In this document: positions 1 to 11,884 of the stretch, in pieces | Layout of the letters: each line of letters starts with the position of its first letter | How positions within the stretch are numbered: position 1 is the first letter of the stretch | Source of the DNA: Campylorhamphus procurvoides | Taxonomy: Eukaryota > Chordata > Aves > Passeriformes > Dendrocolaptidae | Direction of reading: 5' to 3' | Assembly: GCA_013396655.1 (NCBI GenBank) | Contig: WBMV01004349.1 | Coordinates: 599,492 to 663,491, forward strand | Length of the DNA stretch: 64,000 nucleotides | Translations under genes and position numbers: made by a program | Notes under the pieces: model-generated | Told to the model about the DNA's origin: nothing | What the model saw: only the letters and a program-made list of their open reading frames with translations | Database searches by the model: none

Positions 1-1286
1 AATGTGTTTCCTGGAGTCTGAGGTGTTCTCCAAAGCACTACCCCAGCAAACAGAGCAGTGGCTGAGAGAGACTGGAAGGTTCCCCATTCTAAGGATACCT
101 GTTTTCAGAACCATGAAGTCAGAAGACATCTCAGCACTGCTGTCTCAATTCCCTAGGAATCCAAAGTTTCCTGTAGATGTAGGCACATGGAATTAGCCTG
201 CTTGCAAAGGGAAAGCAGCACCTTAGCTCTAGCAGTGTAATTATCTTCCTATAAGCACAACTCCCCACTCTTGTTTACAACACAGTTCTCTGTTTCATCT
301 CACACTGCATTCCAAGAAAAGTAAGGACACTAAAAAAGCATCTGTAGAAACTGAGGTGAGTAGGACTTGTACTGGTAAAATTATAATGGTGGCAATAATT
401 ACCCTGGTCAATCTTCCATATAAAAGAGACTTCAGAAGAGCTCATTAGTTTAACTGTATAAGCCTCAGCCTTTACTCCAGTGGCACCTCTGTTCACCAAG
501 CAACATAAAGAACACAGACAATTAACGTGCACCAGAAACCTGGTTACGTTTACTAAAGGCATTTCCCAATGTTCAAAAGCTTGATTTGCAAAATGAATGA
601 GCTGTTGAAGTCCCTTGGTATAAATCAGCACATCTCAGCTGACTTCAGATGAGATCCTCTGATCCTCACCAGCTGAAGTTGGATCCTTTGTTAGCCATGG
701 ACGGCTCAGGGAAGCAGAATTATGGTTATTTTCAATATTTAGAGGTTGATCCTGGAAATTAATTTGGGCAGTGTAACGAGTGATTGAATTAAAGAGCAGC
801 CTCCGCGCTTGTGCACAGGAAAAAAAGGTTATTCCCTGTGGTGTGAAAGTGCAGCAGGATGTGCCATCCACTGCCCCACCACAATGGCCAGGCTTACAGC
901 ACCCCCTTTACATCCAAGCAAATTTCTTCCCAGAAAACAGAGCACGAACTGCAGGATGTTGCTCCCCAGAAATGGGGAAGCAGCACTGCCTCCTCATTAG
1001 CAGGAGGGTATAATGGTAGCGGGGCTACATTTGCCGTTTGCTCGGTAAATACCATTTAATTGCATAAAAGATTCTGGGGCGTGATTGTTCGGAGGAAGAA
1101 AGCGAATGGATGTCAAGACCTGTGTTGGCGAATGCTGCCCTCAGGGGGTGAGACTCTGTTGAAAACCTCAAGAGTTTATGATTGATTAGAGTGAAAGTGA
1201 TTTGCTCAAAACCCTCTGTGCATTTTCGTGTCCAGCACGAAAGGACCGGCCCCGCTCTTGCATAGGGTCTCACTGTGGTTCTGGCA
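1..1286. other. Unique DNA, no gene seen
   Basis: No repeat family and no convincing exon recognised on either strand. The part from about 1,000 to 1,240 is richer in CpG (for example around the TTCGG and GGCGAATG words) and in unbroken non-repetitive text than its surroundings, so it is a weak candidate for constrained noncoding DNA. Short open frames of 60-118 residues here have no domain features. Confidence 0.5.
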
Positions 1287-1874
1287 CAGCATTTCCTGCC
1301 AGGGAAGTGTGGAGAGAAGTGTGGGAGGGGATTGTCCTGCTCTGCTCTGCTCTGCTCTGGGGAGGCTGCACCTGCAATAGTGGGGCAGGTTGGAATGACG
1401 CAATGGAAGGGAGAGATTGAGCCATTGGAGAGTGTCCAAAGCAGGGAATGAGAATGGTTCAGGGCCTGGAGGGGAGGGGTCTGTGGACACTGAGGGCACT
1501 TATGGTGCTCTGCTGGAGAAGAGGAGACTGAGGGGAGACCTCACTGCAGGGACAACTCCCTGGGGAGGGGCAGGCACTGATCTCTGCCCTGTGGGGACCA
1601 GGGACAGCACCCAGGGAATGGCTGGAGCTGTGTCAGGGCAGGCTTAGGTTGGATCTCAGCAGAAGGTTCTTCCCCCAGAGGGTGGTGGGCACTGCCCAGG
1701 CTCCCCAGGGCAGTGGGCACAGCCCCAAGGCTGCCAGAGCTCCAGGAGGGTTTGGATGATGCTCTGGGGCACAGGGGGTGACTCTTGGGGATGGGCCTGT
1801 CTGTGCAGGGACAGGATTTGGACTTGCTGATGCTTGCGGGGCCTTCCAAATAAGCACGTTCTGTGGTTTTGTGA
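1287..1874 (+). mobile_element. CR1 LINE, young J-like group, 5'-truncated
   Basis: Non-LTR retrotransposon copy carrying the end of the reverse-transcriptase ORF and the 3' UTR. Diagnostic blocks occur in order: the GAGACTGAGGGGAGACCTC block near 1,525, the CTTCCCCCAGAGGGTGG block near 1,670, and a 3' end near 1,825 with the CR1 words GGACTTGCTGATGCTTG and a decayed CTGTGGTTTTGTG tail. It has no intact ORF. The same group recurs at 7.2, 10.3, 18.2, 38.3, 40.4, 46.1, 56.6 and 63.5 kb. The 5' limit is set by similarity to the 10.3-kb copy, which also begins at CAGCATTTCC. Confidence 0.9.
1336..1359. repeat. (CTCTG)n pentamer expansion inside CR1
   Basis: Four to five tandem TCTGC/CTCTG units lie where sister CR1 copies at 10.3 and 18.2 kb carry only one or two units (CTCTGCTCTGCACTG). 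This is a private post-insertion expansion of a pentamer already in the element. Confidence 0.8.
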
Positions 1875-2089
1875 GCAGTGCCAGGGTTGGAGTGAGTGCA
1901 GCCAGAGCAACACTGGGACCCCATAGCTTCTTCACCTGGCCCACAGGGTTCTGCTCTTACACCCATCTGGGAGCAGCAGGAATTTCTAGGGAAAAGGAGG
2001 GGTCTGTGATGTAAATTTGCTCCCTAGTTGCTGGTTGCCTCATTCCCAGGGCTGCTGGCATTTCTCAGACTCATACTTAGACTAGTGGA

Positions 2090-2292
2090 GATGTAGTTTG
2101 GGTATTAGAAAACCTTCCTCCTGGAAAAGGTGGTCAGTGGTGGAGTCTCCTGCCCTGGAGAGATTTTAAAAATATTTTGATTTGGCCACTCAGGACATCG
2201 GTTAGTGGTGACCTTGGCAGTGCTGGGGGAACAGTTGGATCTCAGAGAATTTTCCCAGCCTAAATAATTGCATAATTTATTCATTCTGTGAG
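2090..2292 (+). mobile_element. Older CR1 LINE 3' end fragment
   Basis: The order of blocks is the CR1 3' UTR: a GTTTGGGTATTAGAAAA start, then GGTGGAGTCTCCTGCCCTGGAG, then TTAGTGGTGACCTTGGCAGTGCTGGG, then GTTGGATCTCAGAG and CCCAGCCTAAATAATTG, ending in CATTCTGTG. Many substitutions and small indels separate it from the J-like copies, so it belongs to an older CR1 family. It is severely 5'-truncated and has no coding capacity. Confidence 0.8.
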
Positions 2293-3895
2293 TTTTGGTT
2301 TACCTTCAAAGCTCTTTTCTTGCATGTTTATCTTTATTGGCAAGGCTGCAGGTTACACTGTAGTAATCAATCATCAAGCAAAGTAGGGCTTGTGCATCCT
2401 CAGACAAACTGCCCAACTTCTGAAGGAAGAGTTTTGGTCAACAAAACAGATGTATGAGAATTCTACAGGAGATGTGTCATTCCAAATGATGGTGAGAGTC
2501 ACTGAAGCCCAGGGAAGGCTGGAATAGGATTAAAAACTTCCCCAATCATTATAAAGATCAAGGGTCATTGTTCATATCCTCTGAGTTTTTTGGCATGCTA
2601 AGCTGATTTTAAAAAAAGCACCCCTAAGTGCTTATACACACACATTTGCAAACACACCCACAGGACTCACTGAACCTCACTCTCCATTTCATCCTATACC
2701 TGACATAATGACTTCTGATTTAGGCAGAAAATCTGCCATCAGTCATTTAGTCAATAGAGTTTATCAGATCCTTGCTGCTTGTGGTATTACTCTGTGTATT
2801 AATTTATTAATTTATTTTCTGAAATCTGTAAGAATCATTTATCAAAACTGCCAAACACTGGAATGTCAGAGGGGCAAAGAGTGTTTGTGGGACTGTGGTG
2901 AAGGCACACCATGGCTTAGTTACTGTGGTGCAACAATTATCTGCAGTGGCTAAACTAGGGCTGGTTTGGACCCCTTCAGTGGTACTAACATCATAGTGAC
3001 AGCACTAACAGCTCCTGGACTTTGAGGAGCTCCTGGGTCATGGACTGGTTGGATTTGGAAAGGACCTTAAAGCTCTACACCCTTCAGAGTCTACTCCGCT
3101 CTTCCCCTGTGGCATCCTTAGAGCTCATCCAGCATTCAGCTATTCCTGATAAAGGAAGGCCAGCTTTGTGCAATGACATGTGGCTCCCCAGTGAGCACCT
3201 CAAGACTAACACATGGCCCCACCTCTGGGAGATACTCGTGGCAGACCCCACAAGGAGCCAGCTGAGTTCTGGAGGAGCAAATACAGGAACATCCCGTAGG
3301 CTGATGGTGCTGGACATGCTGAGATGGTTGATGGTGGCAGATACATTAAATAATGCCTGCTCTGGAGGGACCCAGCTCAACTGTGATATCTTTGTCTCAT
3401 GGTTACCCCAATCCCCAAAGGCACTAAAAGCAAATATTCCCCCTTCGCTCTCCAAATTTTCTGCAACCAGAACTGAACAGGAAGGGATGAATCCCACCAA
3501 CCCCTGCACATCCAGTTTGGGAAGTTCTAATGATTTATACGGGGCAGAATTTGGTCTCTCATGTGTTGTCTGGAGTGGGCAGATAGAGAGGGACACTGAG
3601 ATTTCCATGTGGAGCCAGCTGGTTTAGCTAATGTGTCTTATTTTACAGGTCTTAATGTGTTCTTTCTTATTTCTTGCCCTGGTAAAGCCTCAAAAAATTG
3701 CACATCAGAAATGCTTGTCAGAGAATGTCAATCTTGCCCAGATTGTGTAGATGGAGATGGTGTTTTCTGACCTGTCTGGGAGGGAGAAACACTGAAAAGT
3801 CTCATCCTGCAGGTTCATAAGAAAAACCCTTGTACCTTTATAACAAGTCTGAGCTGCAGCCTGAGATCTGGGAAAAAAAAAGACTGATGGGGACC
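2293..3895. other. Unique DNA, no gene seen
   Basis: Includes AT-rich text and a more GC-rich part (3,020-3,630) that is open on both strands for 201 (plus) and 174 (minus) codons. No domain, signal peptide or splice pattern was seen in either frame. At 3,040-3,075 the words GGATTTGGAAAGGACCTTAAAG resemble an antisense CR1 3' end, but similarity fades immediately, so that is only a possible relic. Confidence 0.5.
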
Positions 3896-3899
3896 CTGC

Positions 3900-4130
3900 A
3901 TCCTTTGGTATTTTATTTCTCCTTTTACACGACGCATAGGCAATTAATATTGTGCAACGTCCTTTAGAAACTCTTGTGCTCCTTTAGAAAAATTCGTGTT
4001 GCTTCTGGGAATCTGACAGGCTCTGCTTCAATTCCGAGCTGCTGTTGCCCAGTTTGGGGAAAATACTGAACAAAAATCGTCCTCTTTCTTAAGCACAGGT
4101 CCTTTCTAAAGGACCTGAAGGGTTTTTATG
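3900..4130. promoter_or_regulatory. Candidate conserved noncoding block with palindrome
   Basis: Non-repetitive, AT-rich block that keeps several CpG (ACGACGC, CAACGT, TTCGTG, ATCGTC). It contains two copies of TCCTTTAGAAA spaced 20 bp apart (3,960-3,970 and 3,980-3,990). It also holds an inverted repeat at 4,096-4,117 with 10-bp arms CAGGTCCTTT / AAAGGACCTG and a 2-nt centre. The TCCTTT..AAAGGA core of the palindrome echoes the direct repeats. Regulatory function is inference; no conservation data are available. Confidence 0.3.
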
Positions 4131-5342
4131 TTTTTTTCCTGAAAACCACAGTGGAAATACAGGAATAGATACTGTAGGGTGGCATTCCCACAACAGCTCC
4201 TTGGCTGTTCAAGGGAGGAAGGAGAAATAAATCTGTTTGTGGAAGATTCCCCGAGTGCTTAGGTTTGTTTCTTCTCTTGCCTCAATTTCAATTTTGTATT
4301 AAAATCTCAAGTCCTGTGTAACTGCAAATATTTCTGGGGCATTTGGAAATAGGTGAAGGAGACTTGAGAATGGAAGTGAAGTGGTCGTGAAGTGAAAGCA
4401 GAGTTAAAAATATGTTTCTCTGTGTAAATAAAAAAGGCTGTGCATTAAACCTTAAGATGAAACAAGAGAAAATATTTCATTTTGGTAAAAAGGAAACAAA
4501 CCCAAAACACTTATTTCACCCCAACTCATCTCTCTGTGACTAAATATTTCTTTGTGTGGGTCAAAGTTTCTGCCTTGCATTGAAAATTTCATAACTCTGT
4601 GAATTGGATGATGCTCTTAAAGTCCTTGTGAGGAGGGTGTGAGGAACACACCTATGGGTTCCAGAGTCAGTAAGCGGAGGCAAAAAGCCCACGAGAAAAT
4701 AAAAGCTGGAAGTGATCATTGAGCATTTGCGTTTGTTTTCTTTGCTTGCAAATTAAAATCACATGGAGGAACTGCAGAAAATTCTCAGTGGATAATTTGT
4801 TGTCTTTTTTCTTAATCTGGATGGTACTTCAAGATTAAAGAATTGAGAAATATTGCTCCATTCATTGAAAAGGGACACAATTTAGGCTAGAGAGGAGCAT
4901 GGGATGGGCTTGGGAAACAGGGGACTAGTGTGGAGCTATTATGGCATTCAGGCCCAGACTGCTCCTCTGTGTGCTCCCAACATCCCAAACTACAAGACCA
5001 AGGACACCAGTAACCCCCTTTTTCGTTGGTCTTAAATTTCCCCAGAAACCTACAGACCAGGGAACCTGTGACCCCCCAACTTGGAGTCATGGACTTGAGG
5101 GCTGTATTTTGGAATTTCAGTCAAGCCTGGCTGAAGCTGCTTCCGTCAGAACCATTTCAGGGACGCACATCTGAAATGCTTGGTGAAAGAAAACAACAAA
5201 AATGGCATGATATCTTTTGAAGGAATACAAAAAAAAGGAAGGGAAAAACAGAGGACAGGCTTTCCAGCCAGTGGAAGGAGCTGAACGCTGAAATCCCTTT
5301 AAATGATAAGTAGAACATTGCATTCAATTCATTCTCGGTTTT
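4131..5342. other. Unique AT-rich DNA, no gene seen
   Basis: AT-rich to about 4,860 and more balanced after. No repeat family, exon or RNA gene recognised. Open frames of 60-77 codons near 4,890-5,220 overlap each other on both strands and look like chance. Confidence 0.5.
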
Positions 5343-5745
5343 AGACTCATGGAATGACTTGGGTGGGAAGGTATCTTAAATCCGTCCAGCACCACCCCTG
5401 CCATGGGCAGGGACACCTTCCACTAGCCCAGGTTGCTCCAAGCCCCATCCAACCTGGCCTTGGACACTTCCAGGGTTGGGGCAGCCACTTCTCTGCCCAA
5501 CCTGTGCCAGGGCCTGCCCATCCTTTCAGGGAAAAATTCCAGTCCAATATCCCATCTAACCCTGCCCTCTGGCAGTGGGAAGACATTCATTCTTGGTCTG
5601 TCCCTCCACCTCTTATCCTAAGTCCCTCTCCAGCTCTCCTGGAGCCCCTTTAGGCACTGGGAGAGGCTCTCAGGTCTTCTTGGAGTCTTCTCCAGGTGAA
5701 TACCCCCAGCTCTCCCAGCCTGGCTCCAGAGCAGAGGGGCCCCAT
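5343..5745 (-). mobile_element. CR1 LINE 3' portion, antisense
   Basis: Read on the minus strand this is the CR1 3' region. On the plus strand it starts with the reversed tail (CTCATGGAATGACTTGGGTGGGAAGG), then CCATGGGCAGGGACACCTTCC, CCATCCAACCTGGCCTTGG, CCAACCTGTGCCAGGGCC and CCCTCTGGCAGTGGGAAG. The right end runs into the antisense end of the RT ORF (CCCAGCCTGGCTCCAGAGCAG). 5'-truncated; no intact ORF. Same family as the copies at 54.7 and 58.8 kb. Confidence 0.88.
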
Positions 5746-6420
5746 GTGGTCACTGTAATGCCTGAGATGACTGGTTGTGCCCCTGGGTACTGTGGTAGGC
5801 ACACACCGTCCCATGGAGCTCTTTGGTGTGGTGGGGTTTTGAGCACCATGTGGCTGCAGGATGCTGTCCATGTGTAGTTACCCTGCTCCATGTCCATGTC
5901 CCCTTGGATCACTGTGGGACCTGAGAGTGTCCGGTGTTCCTGTGTCACCATCACCAGCCCACTGCTCACTCCTCAGCAGTGACTGGTGCCAGGGCAGCTT
6001 CTGAGAATGAAAGGTGAAAAAATGGATGGGATAAACTCCCTGAGCTGGGTGGGAGATCCAGTGGAGCTACCTCCAGAAGGGAATCAGCACACAGAACCCG
6101 GGGCTGGGCCAGTCAGGTCTGCTATGCTGCTGGAGGGTGTGACATCCTTTGGTTAAGTGTGACAATCTCCTGCTCTCCAAGAATCAGAGATCTCCACTCC
6201 CAGGGAAGAAAGATGTGGAGTCCAAGCACAGTGTCATGCAAAGAAACACAGTGGGAAACCCTAAATGGGTTTTCACAGGCAGGCAACAGATCTGCTCTTG
6301 CTTCTTGCACCATCCCTTCTCTGCTTTGTAGTCCTGTTGCTACTGAGCAGACCTTTAGTAGCTGATCTCACAGGCTTTTCTGTTGGTGGGCACCATTTGG
6401 AACCAAACACTTAGGCCTGT
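5746..6420. other. Unique DNA, no gene seen
   Basis: Between two antisense CR1 copies. No recognised repeat or exon; overlapping short open frames on both strands lack features. Confidence 0.5.
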
Positions 6421-6662
6421 TAAGGTTAAAAAAGATCTTTAACTCACCAAGTCCAACAATCAGCACCACCAGAGTGTTCACCTCTAACCGGGTTCTCAAA
6501 TGCCACGTGCATATATTTTTTGAACACTTGAAGGGATGGTGATTCTACCACTGCTCTGGTAGAGTGTGCCAATGCTTTGCTACTCTTTCTTGTGAAGAAA
6601 TTTTTCATAATATCTGATCCATACCTCCCCTGGTGACTGTAAATCGAGACCATTTACTCTTG
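6421..6662 (-). mobile_element. Older CR1 LINE 3' fragment, antisense
   Basis: Plus-strand order is the reverse of a CR1 3' end: GGTTAAAAAAGATCTTTAAC, CCAAGTCCAACAATCAGCACCACC, AAATGCCACGTGCATATATTTTTTGAACACTTGAAGGGATGGTGATTC (in parts), then TGTGAAGAAATTTTTC. It is the same family as the copy at 47.4 kb but much more diverged, so it is older. No coding capacity. Confidence 0.8.
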
Positions 6663-7229
6663 TCCTTTTGAGACATCTAAATGTGTCTGTGTGTGATTCA
6701 TGACTCTGCAAAGGGAAGCATAGAACTAATGCCAGAGTGTTGTGGCAAACTGAAGGGCTTCCCAGTCACAGCTACAAAATTACTGGTGTCCTCCTGGACC
6801 TGCCTTGCCCATCCACTCTCCCAAGGCAGGTGAGCTCAGTCTCTGATTCTCAAGAGATATTTGTGTTCCTGTAACACAGACACTGAACAGCCCCAAGAAC
6901 GAGCCGCTTGTGCACTTAGCCATACTTAGGAAGACATTCTTAGCAGCCAATTTAGATCATCCCTCAGCAAATCCAGCCCCTTTTTCTCATAGTTTTATAC
7001 AAAGAGACAGGACAAGAATCCTCTGAAGGTGCTTTCAGCACCTCTTTTTCTACTGTACCTAAAGCATCCCGCAGCTTTCTCGACTTCTACTCACCTCCAT
7101 CACTGTCTCTATAAAAATCGTTCCATATTTTTTTGAAGTGCAGAGCCCAAGCCTGGATCCAGCTCTGGCTGAGGCCTCCACAGTGCTAAGAAGAATTTCA
7201 GAGCTGGGTTCCATATCTAGCAGGTGAAA
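6663..7229. other. Unique DNA, possible old repeat relic at right
   Basis: No exon recognised. The stretch 6,960-7,195 (TCATAGTTTTATACAAAGAGACAGGAC through CAAGCCTGGATCCAGCTCTGG) has the look of an old antisense LINE segment continuing the 6.4-kb copy, but I could not match it block by block. Confidence 0.4.
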
Positions 7230-7500
7230 AACCAGGGACAGGGAATGGCTGTAATTGTGTCAGGGCAGGGTCAGGTTGGATCTCAGGGAAAGGTTCTTCC
7301 CCCAGAGGGTGGTGGGCACTGCCCAGGCTCCCCAGGGCAGTGGGCACAGCCCCAAGGCTGCCAGAGCTCCAGGAGGGTTTGGATGATGCTCTGGGGCATG
7401 GGTGGTGTCTCTTGGGGATGGTCCTGTGCAGGGACAGGAGTTGGACTTGCTGATGCTTGTGGATCCCTTCCAGCTCAGCACATTCTGTCTTTCTGTGACA
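7230..7500 (+). mobile_element. CR1 LINE 3' end, young J-like group
   Basis: Begins inside the 3' UTR at ACCAGGGACAGGGAATGGCTG, then has the CTTCCCCCAGAGGGTGG block, the GGGCACTGCCCAGGCTCCCC block, CTGTGCAGGGACAGGAG and the end CTTCCAGCTCAGCACATTCTG. About 270 bp, much shorter than the 1.3-kb and 10.3-kb copies because of an earlier reverse-transcription stop. Non-autonomous. Confidence 0.9.
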
Positions 7501-10276
7501 CTTCCCTCTGTGCAGATTGGTCTGTTTCGAGCAGCAGAGTAGAATTGCTTTTGTGTTCCTCCACCTCTTCCGAAATCCTGCTCTCCAGGCAGCTGTTCCA
7601 CCCAGACCCCCTGAGGCCAAACACTACTCAGAGTTATCTATTCTTTGCTGAGTTATTTGGTTTTTTTCTGCACTACTTCTCAACTTAATCAAGAAATTTT
7701 GGAGTCTAACTCTGTCTTCTGACATGAAAAGAGTTTCTTGGGGCCTTCCATGACTTTTAAGTACTCATTCTTACGCTACCATCCTGTTGCCCGGGCGGAG
7801 CCTGAGGAGCCCCTGGCAGTGCCACCTGTACTCCTGCTGGCAGCTCCCCAAACTCAGCTGTGCCTCCACCTGCTCTGGGCTCACTCACACCTTGCTTTTT
7901 CCCTCTTGCTTCCTTGACTGGGGCCTCTTGGAAATCCTGCCCTTAAAATACAGGTATACCACTCCTCTTTCTTCTGCAAATCTGGGTTCCCAGTTTTAGA
8001 ATGAAATTAAACAAACAGACAATTTGCTCTTGTTGAAAAAATGTATGTCTTCTCTTTCAAGAACTTGCAAATATTCAATGCTAAAGAGTTTCCTTTTAAT
8101 TCTGTTCTAATTGTGATCTCTGGCTGATTGGTTTTGATTTTCTTAATGAAGACAGAAGAGGCACAGTTCCGTTCCAGTCCAAACCATTCTGTGATTCCAT
8201 GAACACCCTGGGCACATTCACATCCTCCTGTGCTCAGCTCTGCCTGCCCCAGCACCCTTTGACTTCATTTTATGACATTTCCCATTCTCTGTGTATATTT
8301 TTCATTTAGTTTATCATTGAAGGGTTTTCCTCTGCCTGTCCTTTCAACCTGACCTCACCAGGAGCATCCAAACCCACCATCCCCTGCCTAAGCAAGTTAC
8401 ATCCTATCTGTCAATGTGAGGAACCAGCCTGATGGTCCTGGACAGGAGGGTGGGCACATCCTGGCAGGTCTGCCACCAACTGGTTATTTGGGTACCCTGG
8501 GCTGGGTGTACTGCACATCTCAGGCATTTTCCTTCACCATTTCCCCACTCCGTCGGTTGTTGGTGATATCCCAGTGTGGGTGTTCCCAGTCCAGGCAACA
8601 CCAGGGTGGGGATATGTCCCTAAATGTGATGCCTCTCTGGGACTGCTCTGCCCAGGAGGGAGAGGAGAGAGTTCTGCATGTCTGGCTGCTGCCACATGAA
8701 GGAGGTGCTTATTTTTATTAAAATGTATGCTAACAACCTGGCTCATGGGAGCTTGAGGAAAAGCTAAAATGACATATCCCTGAGTGAGCATTCCAAACAG
8801 CATCATGGATTTTAAATATTTGAGAAGAATAATAACATTGTACATATTGTATGAAATATGTCTGCACCACTGCACCAGCCAGGAACAAAAATCAAGGGGA
8901 GCAAAGTTTCAGTTCTTGCCAAGATGTTTTCGCAAATCCCACCCAGAGCATTTTTGCATTTTTAAATCCTAAATTCCTTTAAATTCTGGCATAACCTTTT
9001 CTTTAAGAAAAAAAAGAGACAGAAGATGTTTTTCTTCTCCTTATTAACACCTGGTAAGAATTTTCACAGCTATTTTTAAAACCACAGTATTTTATTTCAC
9101 TTAAGCAGATACAGGATCCAAGTGGTGTCCTATCAGATATATTTTGAAATTTCCAGTAAAAGTACTAAAACCACGTTGCCAGAGATAAAATGGAAGGTGT
9201 TGTTCATTACAAACTTCAATTTTCTGCTGTCTTTAAAAGTATTCTACAGCCAGGAGCATTCAGCTTTTAAATATGGGATAATTTTAATTTTAAATTAAGT
9301 AAGACAGATTACTGCTGCAGGAAAAAGGCTTCCTTCCGGAGCATTTCAGGTCAGCTTCCCTGGACCATGGGAAGAAGCTCCTCAGAAAGTTGAGCATTTG
9401 AGGAAAGAGCATTGAAGGATGGGAGAGGAAGTTGCACAGAAGTGGGACTTGTTTAATGCAGTGATGAATAGTGATGATCCCTGGGGTGCTTCAAAATAAG
9501 AGGCTGTTTGGACACTGGGCAGAACCACCCTCACCAGGAGAAGGGTAAAGCTGCCTCAGCTGGAGGATCCTTTTGGGAGTGGCTGATGGGACACACTTGG
9601 GAGCAGACCTGGTCCTGCCCATATAGCTCTCCCTGCCTCAATGCTGCTTCCAAGCTCTCATCTGAACTTTCCATAAATTGGGAATATTCAACCCCTCATG
9701 GTACCTTTGCCTCACATCCTTTCATTTGTCACAACCCCTTGAATAATGATCGTGGCTTCAGCGGAGGGTGAATTTGCTGAGTGACTTAGGGAATTTTCCT
9801 GCCTATTTGGGAAGTCCTGGAGCTGAGTCAACAAAGGTAGCAGACAGTGCTACCTTCCCCTAGTACTGCACATCCCTCTTTAATATTGAAAACTCTGCCA
9901 TCCAGGCACTGCCAAAGAGACCAAAGCCATGGTTCAGGAACAGTGGGTGTGGTTTAAGAATAGAGAAATTCAAGATATGAAGCTCTGAAATGGAAGCATT
10001 AGTCAGGGTTCATTGCCCATATCAGGGCTAATACAGAGACAGTGCAAAGTGAAGGTTCCTCTGTTCCAAACTGTGCCCCAGATCTGCTGAGAGGTTACCA
10101 TGGAAAGGATCCAGAGGCAAAGGTCCAAAACACAGACTGGTTTCATTTGGCCTATTGAAGGACTGGACTTCCAGGAAGTGGTGGATTCTTATAATAGTTG
10201 GAGATGATTTTAATCCTTATTGTAATCATTGGCCCAATGTCCTGTGCTCCTCAGGAACTGGGACCACTCCTGTCTC
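7501..10276. other. Unique DNA, no gene seen; tiny CR1 tail relic at 8,165-8,204
   Basis: Largely unique and AT-rich. At 8,165-8,204 the words CGTTCCAGTCCAAACCATTCTG and TGTGATTCCATGA match the last bases of a sense CR1 copy, an extremely truncated insertion or decay relic. The 8,750-9,330 part (TTTTAAATATTTG, GGGATAATTTTAATTTTAAATTAAG) is non-repetitive AT-rich text that could hold constrained sequence. No exon or RNA gene was identified. Confidence 0.5.
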
Positions 10277-10860
10277 CAGCATTTCCTTCCAGGAATGTGT
10301 GGAGAGGAGAAAGTGTGTGCGGGGATTGTCCCCCTCTGCTCTGCACTGGGGTGGCCTCATCTGCTATAGTGGGTCTGGTTGGGGGACACAATGGAAGGGA
10401 GAGATTGAGTGATGGGAGAGTGTGGAAAGGAGGGCACAGAGATGGTTCAGGGCCTGGAGGGGAAGTGTGTGAGGACACTGAGGGCACTTGGGGTGTTCAC
10501 CGGGAGAAGAGGAGACTGAGGGGAGACCTCGTTGCAGGGACAACTCCCTGGGGAAGGGCAGGCACTGAGCTCTGCTCTGTGGGGACCAGGGACAGCACCC
10601 AGGGAATGGCTGGAGTTGTGTCAGGGCAGGCTCAGGTTGGATCTCAGCAGAAGGTTCTTCCCCCAGAGGGTGGTGGGCACTGACCAGGCTCCCCAGGGCA
10701 GTGGGCACAGCCCCAAGGCTGCCAGAGCTCCAGGAAGGTTTAGGTGATGCTGTGAGGCACAGGGGTTAACTCTTGGGGATGGTCCTGTGCAGAGCCAGGA
10801 GTTTGAATGGATGATCCTTGTGGGTCCCTCCCAACTCAGTACATTCTGGGATTTGGTGAA
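10277..10860 (+). mobile_element. CR1 LINE, young J-like group, 5'-truncated
   Basis: Near-parallel to the copy at 1.3 kb, starting at the same internal point (CAGCATTTCCTTCCAGG). It passes through the antepenultimate RT coding region (GGAGAGTGTGGAAAGGAGGGC), the GAGACTGAGGGGAGACCTCG block and the GAGGGTGGTGGGCACTGACC block to CAACTCAGTACATTCTGGGATTTG. Open frames of 70-160 residues across it are translations of the repeat, not genes. Confidence 0.92.
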
Positions 10861-11880
10861 AAAGGATGCTTTTTAGTGTCTTTGTTCACATGTCCCTTTG
10901 GTTCTCCTGCATCGCAGCAGTCAGGCTTGAAGGAAAGTAACATCCTTCACGAGCTGGCACAGCCTCCCCGGTTTCACGGAGGTCTTAACTGAGGAAAGGA
11001 AATGCAAATCTGTTACACCGATGAGGGGAGAGCATCCCCCTCTGGAGGAGCAGCGGCCGTGCTGTGAGAGGATAAACTCCCAGCACACCACGAAGCCTTT
11101 GCATGGCCCTGCAGGGACTGTCCTGTGAGCAGAGGAACGGCACATGTTGTGAGCTCTCGTGGCACCAATACAGGAGCTCAGCTCGTCTCTGAAACTGCAC
11201 AGAACTAAGATTCCCCTTGAGCAAGGCAGAGGCAGCGTCCCCATATCTGTGCTTCTGCCCCTTGACTGGATTGCTATGGAATATTCCTAGTAACTTCAGC
11301 CCCTCTGACACAGCCTTTTTTCCCTTCAGCCCTGGGAAATGATGGCTATGGCACCACTGCAGAGCCCCATCCCACTCCTTTCCTTCTCCCATTCTCCACA
11401 CCTCACTCCTGCCCCAAAGCACCTGCACTGATGGATCCCAGTGTCCTCAGTGCTCCCAGACTTCCCTCTCTCTTCATTCCCAGTGCATACCTGTCCCTCC
11501 AGGCCCCCATGAAGGTGTCCCCTGCCTGTCCTGCCCACCCAGAAAACACTTGCAGGAGCATCTGGGATGTGCATCACCCTCATCCTGCCCCAGCTCTGGC
11601 TCCTGTTCTGTGGAGGGGTGGATTGCAGGGAGCAGGGACATCAGGACGGGGTGGGAAGCCTTCAGGAGGCAGGCACTGAGTACTGTACCATGGAAAGAAT
11701 CTGCAGAAAGCCCTAAAAATACACTGAGGGCCAAATCCTTGTGTGTCTGCTCTGTGCCATCATCTGAACAGCCCCCGTGGAGTGGGTGTGTGTCTGCCAG
11801 ATGAAGGGTGAAGCCCTTTACATAAAGAAGAAAATCCCCCATTATTAAACATTTTCTTTCACCCTTTACCAAACCATGTA
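10861..11880. other. Unique DNA with octamer site, no gene seen
   Basis: No repeat recognised. Contains a perfect POU octamer word ATGCAAAT at 11,002-11,009 and scattered CpG (around 11,040-11,060 and 11,140-11,200). The antisense frames of 107-147 codons between 10,921 and 11,917 have no domain features and overlap one another. Confidence 0.45.
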
Positions 11881-11884
11881 ATAC

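Noticed and set aside
1110..1160. CTCF-like word near TGCCCTCAGGGGG
   Set aside because: Two mismatches at information-rich positions of the CTCF core; too weak to call.
1337..1360. (CTCTG)n as an independent microsatellite locus
   Set aside because: It is an expansion of a pentamer already present in the CR1 consensus, so it is listed as part of that copy.
3022..3627. Opposed 201- and 174-codon frames
   Set aside because: About the length expected once by chance in 64 kb. Neither strand has a recognisable motif and they overlap each other.
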